From Bacteroidota bacterium (GTDB lineage: Bacteria; Bacteroidota; Bacteroidia; Chitinophagales; Chitinophagaceae), in NCBI GenBank assembly GCA_003175695.1, contig PSRA01000112.1:1-57800 (forward strand): a stretch of 57,800 nucleotides of DNA, in the 5' to 3' direction. This document shows, piece by piece, positions 8,032-16,047 of the stretch. A program made the translations under genes and the position numbers. The notes below the pieces were generated by a model. It ran no database searches. It saw nothing but the letters and a program-made list of their open reading frames with translations, and was not told where the DNA came from. The number at the start of each line of letters is the position of its first letter. The first letter of the stretch is position 1.

Positions 8032-8039
8032 AAAAGATT

Positions 8040-8588
8040 ATGGCATTTATTAAAGTTCCAGAGGGAGTTCCGGGCATCAGAAGTCTGGTGATGTTCAGGC
8101 CTGAGACGGGCCAATATTTGTATGAATTGGCTCAAATCCTCCTGCGGGGTGAGTCTCCTATCAGCGAAGCCGATCGTGAGCTGATTGCTGCATATGTATC
8201 ATCCCGGAACAACTGTATGTTTTGCATGAATAGCCATGCAGCGGCTGCACGGTGCCTGTTTGGGGATCGTAAAACTTTGGTTGATGAAGTCCTAGTGGAC
8301 ATGGATCACTCATCCGTGAGCGAAAAGATGAAGGCCTTGCTACATATTGCGGGCAAGGTGCAAATACTCGGGAAAGAAGTAAAAGAGGATGACATAAAGA
8401 GGGCTCGTGATTTAGGAGCCAACAATCGGGAAATTCACGATACTGTTTTGATTGCAGCCACTTTTTCCATGTTCAATCGCTATGTGGACGGACTAGGAAG
8501 TTGGACTCCTACGGATCCTGCAGCGTATGAAGAAATGGGTAAAAGAATGGCTCAGAAAGGATATGTATTACCACAAGCAATAAAATAA
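8040..8588 (+). CDS. Carboxymuconolactone decarboxylase/AhpD-like protein (paralogue 2 of 4)
   Basis: 182 residues, same family as the gene at 6181. It has ADRELIAAYVSSRNN followed by C59-M-F-C62-M-N-S-H66 and IHDTVLIAATFSMFNRYVDG. The Cys that follows F in the last helix of the other copies (FC-x-YNRYVDG) is Ser here, so this copy differs from its sisters in that helix. The N-terminus MAFIKVPEGVPGIRSL matches the sisters closely. The gene lies 8 bases after the MFS stop and 7 bases before the next paralogue, so these three genes are tightly coupled. The reaction is unknown; a thiol redox or hydroperoxide role is inferred from the motif. Confidence 0.9.
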   Translation: MAFIKVPEGVPGIRSLVMFRPETGQYLYELAQILLRGESPISEADRELIAAYVSSRNNCMFCMNSHAAAARCLFGDRKTLVDEVLVDMDHSSVSEKMKALLHIAGKVQILGKEVKEDDIKRARDLGANNREIHDTVLIAATFSMFNRYVDGLGSWTPTDPAAYEEMGKRMAQKGYVLPQAIK

Positions 8589-8595
8589 ATTATCT

Positions 8596-9147
8596 ATGGC
8601 ATATATTGAATTACCAGAGGGGCTACCTGGCATTAGAGGCCCAATGGCCTATAGTCCGGCTACTGCCAAACCACTAAATGCATTAGCAGAAATTTTGCTT
8701 CGTGATGACAACAATACCTTGTCGCGCGGAGAGCGTGAATTAATTGGAACCTATGTTTCCTCATTGAATGATTGTTTTTTTTGCCAAAATGTGCATGGGG
8801 CTTTGGCTGGTCATTATCTCGCTTGCGACATACCCGCTATTGATGCGATAAAATCAGATTACAAATCGGCACCTATTTCAGACAAACTAAAATCTCTTTT
8901 GGCAATCGCGGCAAGCGTTCAAAGAAGTGGCAAACATGTCACAAAGGGTCGAATAGATTTTGCCCGAACAAAAGGTGCGACAGACAAAGAAATTCATGAT
9001 ACGGTACTTATTGCTGCTGCTTTTTGCATGTACAATCGGTACGTTGATGGACTCGCAACCTGGGCACCCGAAGACAGGCAGTTTTATGTGAACCGAGCCC
9101 CCCGACGAGCCGCCGAAGGATATGTCGATTTTGATTTGTACAAATGA
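8596..9147 (+). CDS. Carboxymuconolactone decarboxylase/AhpD-like protein (paralogue 3 of 4)
   Basis: 183 residues. GERELIGTYVSSLND precedes C60-F-F-C63-Q-N-V-H67, and IHDTVLIAAAFCMYNRYVDG is the C-terminal family helix. Closest by eye to paralogue 4 (SSLNDCFFC versus SYLNDCFYC, and a shared S-x-KLKSLL-x-IA segment), so these two likely split from each other most recently. The start at ATG 8596 reads MAYIELPEGLPGIRG. A 101-base gap follows before the MetE-like gene, the first sizeable break in the operon, and could hold a promoter, though none was recognised. Confidence 0.9.
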   Translation: MAYIELPEGLPGIRGPMAYSPATAKPLNALAEILLRDDNNTLSRGERELIGTYVSSLNDCFFCQNVHGALAGHYLACDIPAIDAIKSDYKSAPISDKLKSLLAIAASVQRSGKHVTKGRIDFARTKGATDKEIHDTVLIAAAFCMYNRYVDGLATWAPEDRQFYVNRAPRRAAEGYVDFDLYK

Positions 9148-9248
9148 TGCTTAGTTATTGAATGACTATGCAAAACAAATGAATTTCAATTTGCTTTCCT
9201 CTGAAACCAGAAGACTTAAATACAAACTTTTCACTTAAAAAAAATTGT

Positions 9249-10328
9249 ATGAAAATTCAAACAGAACCTATTGGTAGCATTCCCCGCCCGATTGAATTGC
9301 AATTGGGAATGAAAGCATTTGCTGCAGGTCAATTGAATGAAAAGGATCTTCAGCAACTATTTGATGCCGCTCTTGTCGACACAATTAAAAGATTTGAAGA
9401 GACGGGATCACCTGTTATTACAGATGGAGAGCAGACAAAACCAAGTTTTGCTACTTATCCCATCGCAGGCTTAAAAAATCTGGCTGCAGGCGGCGTCGAG
9501 ATACCGTTTGCCGATGGTCATACCCGGCAACTTCCAAAATTAACGGCTGGTCCTTTCCGTTACCAGGTGCATGCTGATAGTTACGTGAAAAAGGCCAAAC
9601 AACTCAGTCACCTGCCAGTCAAGCAAGCTGTCATATCCGCTTCAGCACTTAGCTTACTTTATCCCCAAGCGGAAATTGAAGGTTATCCCAGGAAACAATT
9701 TATAGAAGATCTGATCAATGAGGCTGAAGTCGACATCAGGCGAAGCCTGGAAGCCGGCGCTTATAAAGTGCAAGTGGATTTTACTGAAGCGAGACTTTCT
9801 TTGAAATTGGATCCGAGCGGGGGATTACTAAAATCATTTATTGACTTGAATAACCAGGTGCTAAGCCGGTTTACTGAAGAGGAAAGGAAAAGAATAGGCG
9901 TACACTCATGCCCGGGAGGCGATCATGATTCTACTCATAGTGCAGATGTTTCTTACAAAGACCTCTTGCCACTTCTCTTTCAACTGAAGGCCGGAAACTT
10001 TTATCTTGAATTTGCAGGTGAGAAGGATAAGAATTCGGTTTTGCAGGCCATTAAAGAAAACATCAGACCCGGGCAGCACATATTCCTTGGCGTTATTAAC
10101 GTCCTTGATCCAAGGATCGAAAGGCCCGAAGAAGTGAAAGAAACTTTTTTGGAAGCTGCTGGGCAAATCCCTCTCGATCAACTTGGCACAACCGACGATT
10201 GCGGGTTTTCTCCATTCGCCGATGATACCTCAACAAGCAGGGAAATAGCATTTGCAAAGATCAGATCGAGAATTGAAGGAACCCGCCTGGCAGAAATGGC
10301 ATTGGACAAAACTACAGTGTTTGTCTAA
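9249..10328 (+). CDS. Stand-alone MetE catalytic-domain protein (folate-independent methyl/alkyl transferase type)
   Basis: 359 residues, about half of the 750-residue MetE: only the C-terminal zinc barrel is present. Zinc ligands are visible as H219-S-C221, a Glu at about 254, and C318 in TTDDCGF, and the homocysteine-site acid in ITDGEQ (E61) is kept. The usual D-E-P box is changed to QVDFTEA (D178). MetE itself makes methionine from methyl-folate and homocysteine. Single-domain relatives include folate-independent methionine synthases and epoxyalkane:coenzyme M transferase, which all activate a thiol on zinc. Its position between CMD-like paralogues 3 and 4 suggests thiol alkyl transfer in this pathway instead of, or besides, methionine synthesis. 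That role is inference. Confidence 0.85.
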   Translation: MKIQTEPIGSIPRPIELQLGMKAFAAGQLNEKDLQQLFDAALVDTIKRFEETGSPVITDGEQTKPSFATYPIAGLKNLAAGGVEIPFADGHTRQLPKLTAGPFRYQVHADSYVKKAKQLSHLPVKQAVISASALSLLYPQAEIEGYPRKQFIEDLINEAEVDIRRSLEAGAYKVQVDFTEARLSLKLDPSGGLLKSFIDLNNQVLSRFTEEERKRIGVHSCPGGDHDSTHSADVSYKDLLPLLFQLKAGNFYLEFAGEKDKNSVLQAIKENIRPGQHIFLGVINVLDPRIERPEEVKETFLEAAGQIPLDQLGTTDDCGFSPFADDTSTSREIAFAKIRSRIEGTRLAEMALDKTTVFV

Positions 10329-10407
10329 GGCGCTTAAAAAATGAATTTGATCGTGATGGAAAAACAATTTTTTGCTCCAATTAAGTAAAAATTTAAACCA
10401 GAAATCA

Positions 10408-10980
10408 ATGCCACACATTCAACTTAACAATGATTTGCCAGGTATCAGAGGACTAATGGCATTCAATCCCCAGACGGCCGGACCCATGGGGGACCTGGCC
10501 AATGCACTTTTGCGCGAAACAGAAGGATTGAGCCCGGCCGAACGTGAATTGATCGCGACTTATGTTTCTTATTTGAATGACTGCTTTTATTGTCATCATT
10601 CTCATGGTGAAATTGCATGTTATTATTTTAACGGAGATCGGGATTTGGTTGATCAGGTCAGGAAAGACTATCAACATGCACCTATTTCAGCCAAGTTGAA
10701 ATCATTGCTGCAAATTGCTGGCAAAGTGCAACAGGGTGGGAAGAAAGTGACGCCTGAAGACATAGAATTTGCTCGCAAAGAAGGGGCAACTGATAAAGAC
10801 ATACATGACACTGTGTTGATTGCTGCGTCATTTTGCATGTTTAATCGCTATGTTGATGGACTTGCAGCTAACACGCCTGCAGATTTATCAACTTATCCGC
10901 CAAGAGCCCGGCAGATTGCAGAAAAAGGTTATGGCAATCATATTTTTACTACGAGTCAACCGGTTTCGGAAAAAGTGTAA
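10408..10980 (+). CDS. Carboxymuconolactone decarboxylase/AhpD-like protein (paralogue 4 of 4)
   Basis: 190 residues from ATG 10408; the frame is open from 10372 but MPHIQLNNDLPGIRGL aligns with the sister starts. AERELIATYVSYLND precedes C59-F-Y-C62-H-H-S-H66, then IHDTVLIAASFCMFNRYVDG. Two extra His residues lie inside the C-x-x-C-x-x-x-H box, which could tune the redox site or bind metal. A 13-residue tail after the family end (FTTSQPVSEKV) is unique to this copy. It is separated from the MetE-like gene by 79 bases and precedes the second small membrane protein. Confidence 0.9.
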   Translation: MPHIQLNNDLPGIRGLMAFNPQTAGPMGDLANALLRETEGLSPAERELIATYVSYLNDCFYCHHSHGEIACYYFNGDRDLVDQVRKDYQHAPISAKLKSLLQIAGKVQQGGKKVTPEDIEFARKEGATDKDIHDTVLIAASFCMFNRYVDGLAANTPADLSTYPPRARQIAEKGYGNHIFTTSQPVSEKV

Positions 10981-11063
10981 CAATTCGATTGCGTAAACAA
11001 AACAGAAAAGTCGCATCAAGAACAAACAAAGTAGATTCATGAGTTCTGCTTTTATCCATTAAA

Positions 11064-11525
11064 ATGAAAAAGGCGATTAGTATTTTACTTATACTCGTTC
11101 TTTTTTTCACCTGGTTTGGATACCGGATGATAGGCGCATTCCTTGATCACAGCGCAAATGCTAAATTTCAAGCCGCATTGGATGAAAACAAGTACGAATG
11201 CGATAAACTGATGTCATTTAAAGTGCCCACAACTTCCGATGGTTATTACAACAATTCAAATGAATATGAAAAAGCAATCGGGCAATTTGAATTCAACGGA
11301 ATCGTATATTCTATAGTAAAGAAAAGGATCTTCCAAGATTCCATTGAAATTCTATGTATCCCTAATCTGACAACGATGAATGGAAGGATGCTAGCGAATG
11401 ACTTGTTCAAACTAATAAATGACTTGCAACAGGATGGGCGCGAAAAAAAAGGGAGTTCGCCAGTATTCAAAAATCTCTTGGTGGAATATTTGACGTCAGA
11501 TCTGTCATCGATTGAATCAACCTGA
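11064..11525 (+). CDS. Small membrane-anchored protein, paralogue of the gene at 5491
   Basis: 153 residues with one N-terminal hydrophobic segment (ISILLILVLFFTWFGYRMIG) and a soluble part. It shares with the gene at 5491 the WFGY membrane end, the K-x-P segment, GY-x-NS, G-I-x-Y-x-I-VK-x-R-x-F-x-DS-x-E and CIPN. Both proteins also have -ND-L after CIPN (WVNDLSG, LINDLQQ) and end with a KNL-x-x-x-x-Y segment. The pair brackets the CMD/MFS/MetE genes exactly. No catalytic motif is visible; a single-pass anchored periplasmic domain is the best description. It precedes SusC by 180 bases, in which I see no clear promoter or terminator. Confidence 0.75.
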   Translation: MKKAISILLILVLFFTWFGYRMIGAFLDHSANAKFQAALDENKYECDKLMSFKVPTTSDGYYNNSNEYEKAIGQFEFNGIVYSIVKKRIFQDSIEILCIPNLTTMNGRMLANDLFKLINDLQQDGREKKGSSPVFKNLLVEYLTSDLSSIEST

Positions 11526-11705
11526 TATTGTCCTCGACAAAAACCCATTATTTGTTTAGTATTTAGATATTCTTTCGTCTTTTCCTCCACTATTGAAAAC
11601 CCACCGGAGTCAGATTCTTGCTAACAAGGCTACAGTTGGCATAATCTGCCGTATTTCCACAGAACAGATGGCAAGTGCGTCCATCGAAAACCAAAACTCT
11701 TAAAA

Positions 11706-14660
11706 ATGAGAAATTTATTGCTCTATATGGCAATACTTATAGGTGTTGCTTCTCCTCAATGGCTTGTTGCCCAAGAAAAAACCATTACCGGAAGAATTGT
11801 CGATGCTAATGGTAACCCCGTTGCTGCGACATCAATATTTGTAGTACAGACTTCCCATGGAACTACAACAGACGCAGAAGGAAGGTTTAAGATAAATGTT
11901 CCTGCAAATGCGACCCTGACAATCACTGCGACAGGATTCAAATCACAAACTATAAAGGTTACGGAAAATTTGAATGATGTTCAAGTGAAGCTGGAAGAAG
12001 ATGTGACCAAACTAGATGAAATCGTTGTGACCGGACTCGCAACATCCGTTAAACGAAGAAATTTGGCTAACTCGGTGGCCACTATTTCTGCAAAGGAATT
12101 AAATGGCATTGCACCGCCACAAACTTTCGATGCTGCATTAGAAGGAAAAATTCCCGGAGCTTACACAAACATGAATACTGGCGCTCCCGGTGGAGGGATG
12201 TCTGTGAAATTGAGAGGAGTTACCTCAGTTTATGGCACCACACAGCCTCTTTATGTTGTTGACGGCGTGTTCATGGACAATTCAACTACATCTGCAGGAT
12301 TGAATTTTGTAACAAATGCGCAGGGAGGAGGAAGCATCACTTCCAATCAGGATAACCCTTCCAATCGCATATCTGATCTGCGGCCAGAAGATGTGGAGAA
12401 TATAGAAATCTTGAAAGGAGCGTCCGCTGCTGCAATCTATGGTTCAAAAGCAGCAGCAGGAGTTGTGATCATCACAACTAAAAGAGGCAAGCAGGGAAGA
12501 ACCAAAATTTCTATATCCCAGGATTTGGGATTTGTTAAGGCGAGAAAGCTGATTGGAGTCCGCACTTTCACGGCAGATAGGGCCGCAAGTTTAGGTGGCA
12601 CTGACACGGCTCTCAGTGCCGCACTGCGGGATCAATTTCTTCAGGCAGAAGCTGCGGGACATATTTACGATTATGAAAAAGAAATTTATGGCAACACCGG
12701 ATTTGCAAGAAATACCGTGTTAAGCATAAATGGTGGCACAGATAAAACAGATTTTTATTTTTCAGCTGCCCAAAAAGATGAGCAGGGAATTGTAAAGAAC
12801 ACGGGATTCAGAAATACGAGTCTTCGTTTAAATGTGGATCATAAAATCAATGACAACATCAAAATCGGTGTGAGCACTAACTACATCAATGGTTCAAATG
12901 ACAGGGGATTAACAGGAAATGATAATGCGGGCGTAACTTTTGGCATTGCTTTAGCCTTCACGCCCAGCTTTGCAGAACTGCATCCTGATTCAAAAGGAAA
13001 TTTTCCAAACAATCCTTTTTCAGCCTCCAATCCATTGCAGACTATAGCGCTGATGAGAAACAATGAATCAATCAATCGCTTTCTGACAGGAATAAATATC
13101 GACGCAATTTTACATAGAAGCAGAACCAGTCTAACCCGTTTTGTGGCAAGAGGCGGATTTGATTTTTATCATCTCGCAACCGATGCGCAATTCCCCGCAG
13201 CTTTGCAATTCCAAACCGTCAACAAAGGAACTTCATTGCAAGGATCGACTCAAAATCTTAATACCAACTTTATTCTTTCCTTGGTCAATACCCTCAACCC
13301 CAACGAGAAATTGTCGCTGATTACTTCCGCAGGGATTACCCAGGAGACCGGAGATTATGATAACCTGCTAAACGTTGCTACCCAGGTAATCGCGGGACAG
13401 TCAAATGTGAACCAGGCTGGCGCGCTAACAGCAACCCAATTCAGGGCAAAATTTCAAAACAGCGGTTTCTTTGCTCAGGAAGAAGCAACTCTCATCGATG
13501 CCATTACTCTGACGGGTGGTATTCGCTTTGACAGGTCAAGCAACAACGGTGATGCGGGTAAATATTATGCATATCCGAAAGCCGGTTTATCATGGAACCT
13601 GAGCAAAATGGATTTTTGGAAAAGCAATCTTATCGATAACCTGAAATTGAGAGCCGCTTACGGCCAGGCAAGCAACGTGCCTGCCTATGGAAGCAAATTC
13701 ACGTCCATGGTTGTATCTAATATGGCGGGTTATCCAGGTTCGATTGTAGACGTTCAGCAGGGAGAACCGGGAATCAAGCCGGAAAGACAAACCGAATTGG
13801 AAGCCGGTTTCGATGTGAGCCTTTTGAATGGAAGATTGGGTTTCGAGTTTACTTACTATCGAAAATATATATACGATTTCTTGATGCAAAACAACCTTCA
13901 ACCTTCTTCCGGATTTACGACACAATGGCTAAACGCGGGCGATTTGAGAAACCAGGGTGTTGAAATCGGATTGAATGCACAGCCGGTTTCTACAAGAAAA
14001 ATCAGGTGGAACACCTCCGTTAATTTTTGGCTTAACAGGTCGCTCGTTACAAGATTGACAATCCCACCTGTCCCTCAGGGTGCTTTTGGATTGGTTATTG
14101 GCGCATTCCAGATTGAACAGGGAAAATCAGCTACGCAGATACTTGGCATTGGAGGACCCGGAGGAAGCATCGCAACATGGGGTGATCAGGAACCGAGGTT
14201 TCAGATGAACACATATAATGAGATTACCTTCTTCAACAAATTGAGTCTACGCTTTCTAATCCATTGGAAAAAGGGTGGAGACAATATTAATCTAACAAAT
14301 CTCCAATCTGACTTTGGGCAAACCAGTGTGGACTTCGATAAGGTCACCAATAAGCAGGGCATTCCTGACGGATATTACAGACTCTCACAGATTGGGGTAA
14401 CGGCACAACAATTTGTTCAGGATGCCAGTTACCTGAGGTTCCGCGAAATTGGATTGTATTATTCCTTTACCAAGTTGCCGGTTCGTTATGTTACGGGTCT
14501 TCGCTTGGGCGTTTCGTTGAATAATTATTTTACGATTACGAAGTATAAAAGTTATGATCCTGAGGTGTCCAATTTTGGAACTGGATTTTCAACCGGTGTG
14601 GATGTAGATCCATATCCCGCAACTAAACGTGCTGACTTCCACATTACCATTGATTTCTAA
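11706..14660 (+). CDS. SusC/RagA family TonB-dependent outer-membrane transporter
   Basis: 984 residues. The signal peptide is residues 1-22 (ending WLVAQ). A carboxypeptidase-D-like domain follows (ITGRIVDANGNPVAATSIFV ... LTITATGFKSQTI). After LDEIVVTGLA comes the plug, with LRGVTSVYGTTQPLYVVDGV, ENIEILKGASAAAIYGSKAA and GVVIITTKRGK. The remainder is a beta-barrel ending in aromatic DFHITIDF. It imports large or bulky ligands together with the SusD lipoprotein encoded 18 bases downstream. No glycoside hydrolase is near, so the ligand need not be a glycan; the upstream CMD/MetE operon is the natural candidate for downstream metabolism. Confidence 0.95.
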   Translation: MRNLLLYMAILIGVASPQWLVAQEKTITGRIVDANGNPVAATSIFVVQTSHGTTTDAEGRFKINVPANATLTITATGFKSQTIKVTENLNDVQVKLEEDVTKLDEIVVTGLATSVKRRNLANSVATISAKELNGIAPPQTFDAALEGKIPGAYTNMNTGAPGGGMSVKLRGVTSVYGTTQPLYVVDGVFMDNSTTSAGLNFVTNAQGGGSITSNQDNPSNRISDLRPEDVENIEILKGASAAAIYGSKAAAGVVIITTKRGKQGRTKISISQDLGFVKARKLIGVRTFTADRAASLGGTDTALSAALRDQFLQAEAAGHIYDYEKEIYGNTGFARNTVLSINGGTDKTDFYFSAAQKDEQGIVKNTGFRNTSLRLNVDHKINDNIKIGVSTNYINGSNDRGLTGNDNAGVTFGIALAFTPSFAELHPDSKGNFPNNPFSASNPLQTIALMRNNESINRFLTGINIDAILHRSRTSLTRFVARGGFDFYHLATDAQFPAALQFQTVNKGTSLQGSTQNLNTNFILSLVNTLNPNEKLSLITSAGITQETGDYDNLLNVATQVIAGQSNVNQAGALTATQFRAKFQNSGFFAQEEATLIDAITLTGGIRFDRSSNNGDAGKYYAYPKAGLSWNLSKMDFWKSNLIDNLKLRAAYGQASNVPAYGSKFTSMVVSNMAGYPGSIVDVQQGEPGIKPERQTELEAGFDVSLLNGRLGFEFTYYRKYIYDFLMQNNLQPSSGFTTQWLNAGDLRNQGVEIGLNAQPVSTRKIRWNTSVNFWLNRSLVTRLTIPPVPQGAFGLVIGAFQIEQGKSATQILGIGGPGGSIATWGDQEPRFQMNTYNEITFFNKLSLRFLIHWKKGGDNINLTNLQSDFGQTSVDFDKVTNKQGIPDGYYRLSQIGVTAQQFVQDASYLRFREIGLYYSFTKLPVRYVTGLRLGVSLNNYFTITKYKSYDPEVSNFGTGFSTGVDVDPYPATKRADFHITIDF

Positions 14661-14678
14661 AATCAAAAGAATTTTTGT

Positions 14679-15980
14679 ATGAAAAGAACATTAGACTTAT
14701 ATATTATTTTTCTGATCTCTCTTTCCTTCACTTTCACTGCATGCAAGAAGGAATATGGAAATCTAAATAATCCAACGGTAGAAGATTTCCTGCTAAATGC
14801 TTCGAGAGATCAATTAAATAACCTTGTCATCGGCACCGCGTCCGGCATGCGTAACAATCTTGGATTGTATCTTGACAATGTAGGCGTCATAGGCAGGGAA
14901 ATATACCGGTTTTCAGGCGCTGAGCCCAGGTATACAACCGACCTACTTGGTGCGGGGAGTTCTACGTTAGGTAACAACAATTTCTACATAACAAATCCCT
15001 GGGCTGCCCGGTATCGCGTAGTCAAAAATTGCAATACTCTTATCGAGTCTGCCACAGGTTCCAGCTCTATATCTGCAGCCGAAAAAAGTGGTTATATTGG
15101 ATTTGCGAGAACGATAAAGGCATATCAGCTGCTACTTAATCTTAACCTGACGGATTCCAACGGGATTCGCGTAGATGTTGCAGATCCTGCTAAACTGGGA
15201 TCGATTGTTGATTTGAATACTGCTCTGACAGATATTTCAAATTTACTTGATTCAGCAAAAACCGATTTCGCCGGCGCAACAGTTTCATTTCCTCTTCCTG
15301 GCTTTGACGGATTTAACGATGCTGCGGGACTGCTTGAATTTAATAGAGCACTTGCAGCGCGCGTCGCCATTTACCGCCAGCAATGGTCTGATGCGCTTAC
15401 AGATCTGAACGAATCCTTTTTTGACCTGAATGGGGATTTTTATATTGGCCTAAGTCATGTGTTCGGAACAGGATCCGGTGATCAACTGAATCCGGCATTT
15501 TTCCCACAAAACCAGAATGGAGAAGTCAGGCTTGCCCATCCGTCTTTTGCGGCAGACATTGAAGCAAATGACGACAGAATCGGAAAAGCAACCTTGCGGA
15601 ATGCACCTGCTTCTAACTCTGGCCTCTCAAGCAACCGGGATGTTTGGGTCTATACGTCCAGCACAGCACCCATTTATATCATTCGGAACGAAGAGCTGAT
15701 TTTGATTTATGCAGAAGCTAAAATTCAAACGAATCAATTGCCCGATGCTGTCGCTGCGCTTAACAGGATAAGAGTTTCTCACAACCTGGCGCCATATGGC
15801 GGCGCGGTGACGCAAAATGCGCTCATCACAGAAATGCTCAATCAAAGGAGATATTCTTTGTTTGCGGAAGGACATCGATGGATTGATATGCGGAGGTACA
15901 ATTTGTTAAGTCAGCTTCCTATTGACAGGCCCGAGGATGATGTTTGGACAGAATTCCCATTACCTCTCACAGAACAATAA
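14679..15980 (+). CDS. SusD-like substrate-binding lipoprotein
   Basis: 433 residues, short for SusD (often 480-600). The lipobox lies at FTFTACKKEYG (Cys about residue 22), so the protein is a surface lipoprotein capping SusC. Family features include TPR-like helices, AAGLLEFNRALAARVAIYRQ, RNEELILIYAEAKI, and the C-terminal RYSLFAEGHRWIDMRRYN. Its shortness and sequence suggest a small, perhaps non-polysaccharide ligand, which is inference. It follows SusC by 18 bases and is itself followed by a perfect hairpin at 15991. Confidence 0.93.
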   Translation: MKRTLDLYIIFLISLSFTFTACKKEYGNLNNPTVEDFLLNASRDQLNNLVIGTASGMRNNLGLYLDNVGVIGREIYRFSGAEPRYTTDLLGAGSSTLGNNNFYITNPWAARYRVVKNCNTLIESATGSSSISAAEKSGYIGFARTIKAYQLLLNLNLTDSNGIRVDVADPAKLGSIVDLNTALTDISNLLDSAKTDFAGATVSFPLPGFDGFNDAAGLLEFNRALAARVAIYRQQWSDALTDLNESFFDLNGDFYIGLSHVFGTGSGDQLNPAFFPQNQNGEVRLAHPSFAADIEANDDRIGKATLRNAPASNSGLSSNRDVWVYTSSTAPIYIIRNEELILIYAEAKIQTNQLPDAVAALNRIRVSHNLAPYGGAVTQNALITEMLNQRRYSLFAEGHRWIDMRRYNLLSQLPIDRPEDDVWTEFPLPLTEQ

Positions 15981-15990
15981 TACAAAATCG

Positions 15991-16012
15991 AACCTCCCCA
16001 TGAGGGGAGGTT
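15991..16012 (+). terminator. Hairpin after susD
   Basis: AACCTCCCC, loop ATGA, GGGGAGGTT is a perfect 9-bp GC-rich stem, 11 bases after the SusD stop. The tail CTTGTAATT is short of T, so it may only partly stop transcription and set a step-down for the DUF3179 gene, or protect a 3' end. Confidence 0.6.
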
Positions 16013-16047
16013 CTTGTAATTGAAGAAGGAAAGAAATACATTTAATC

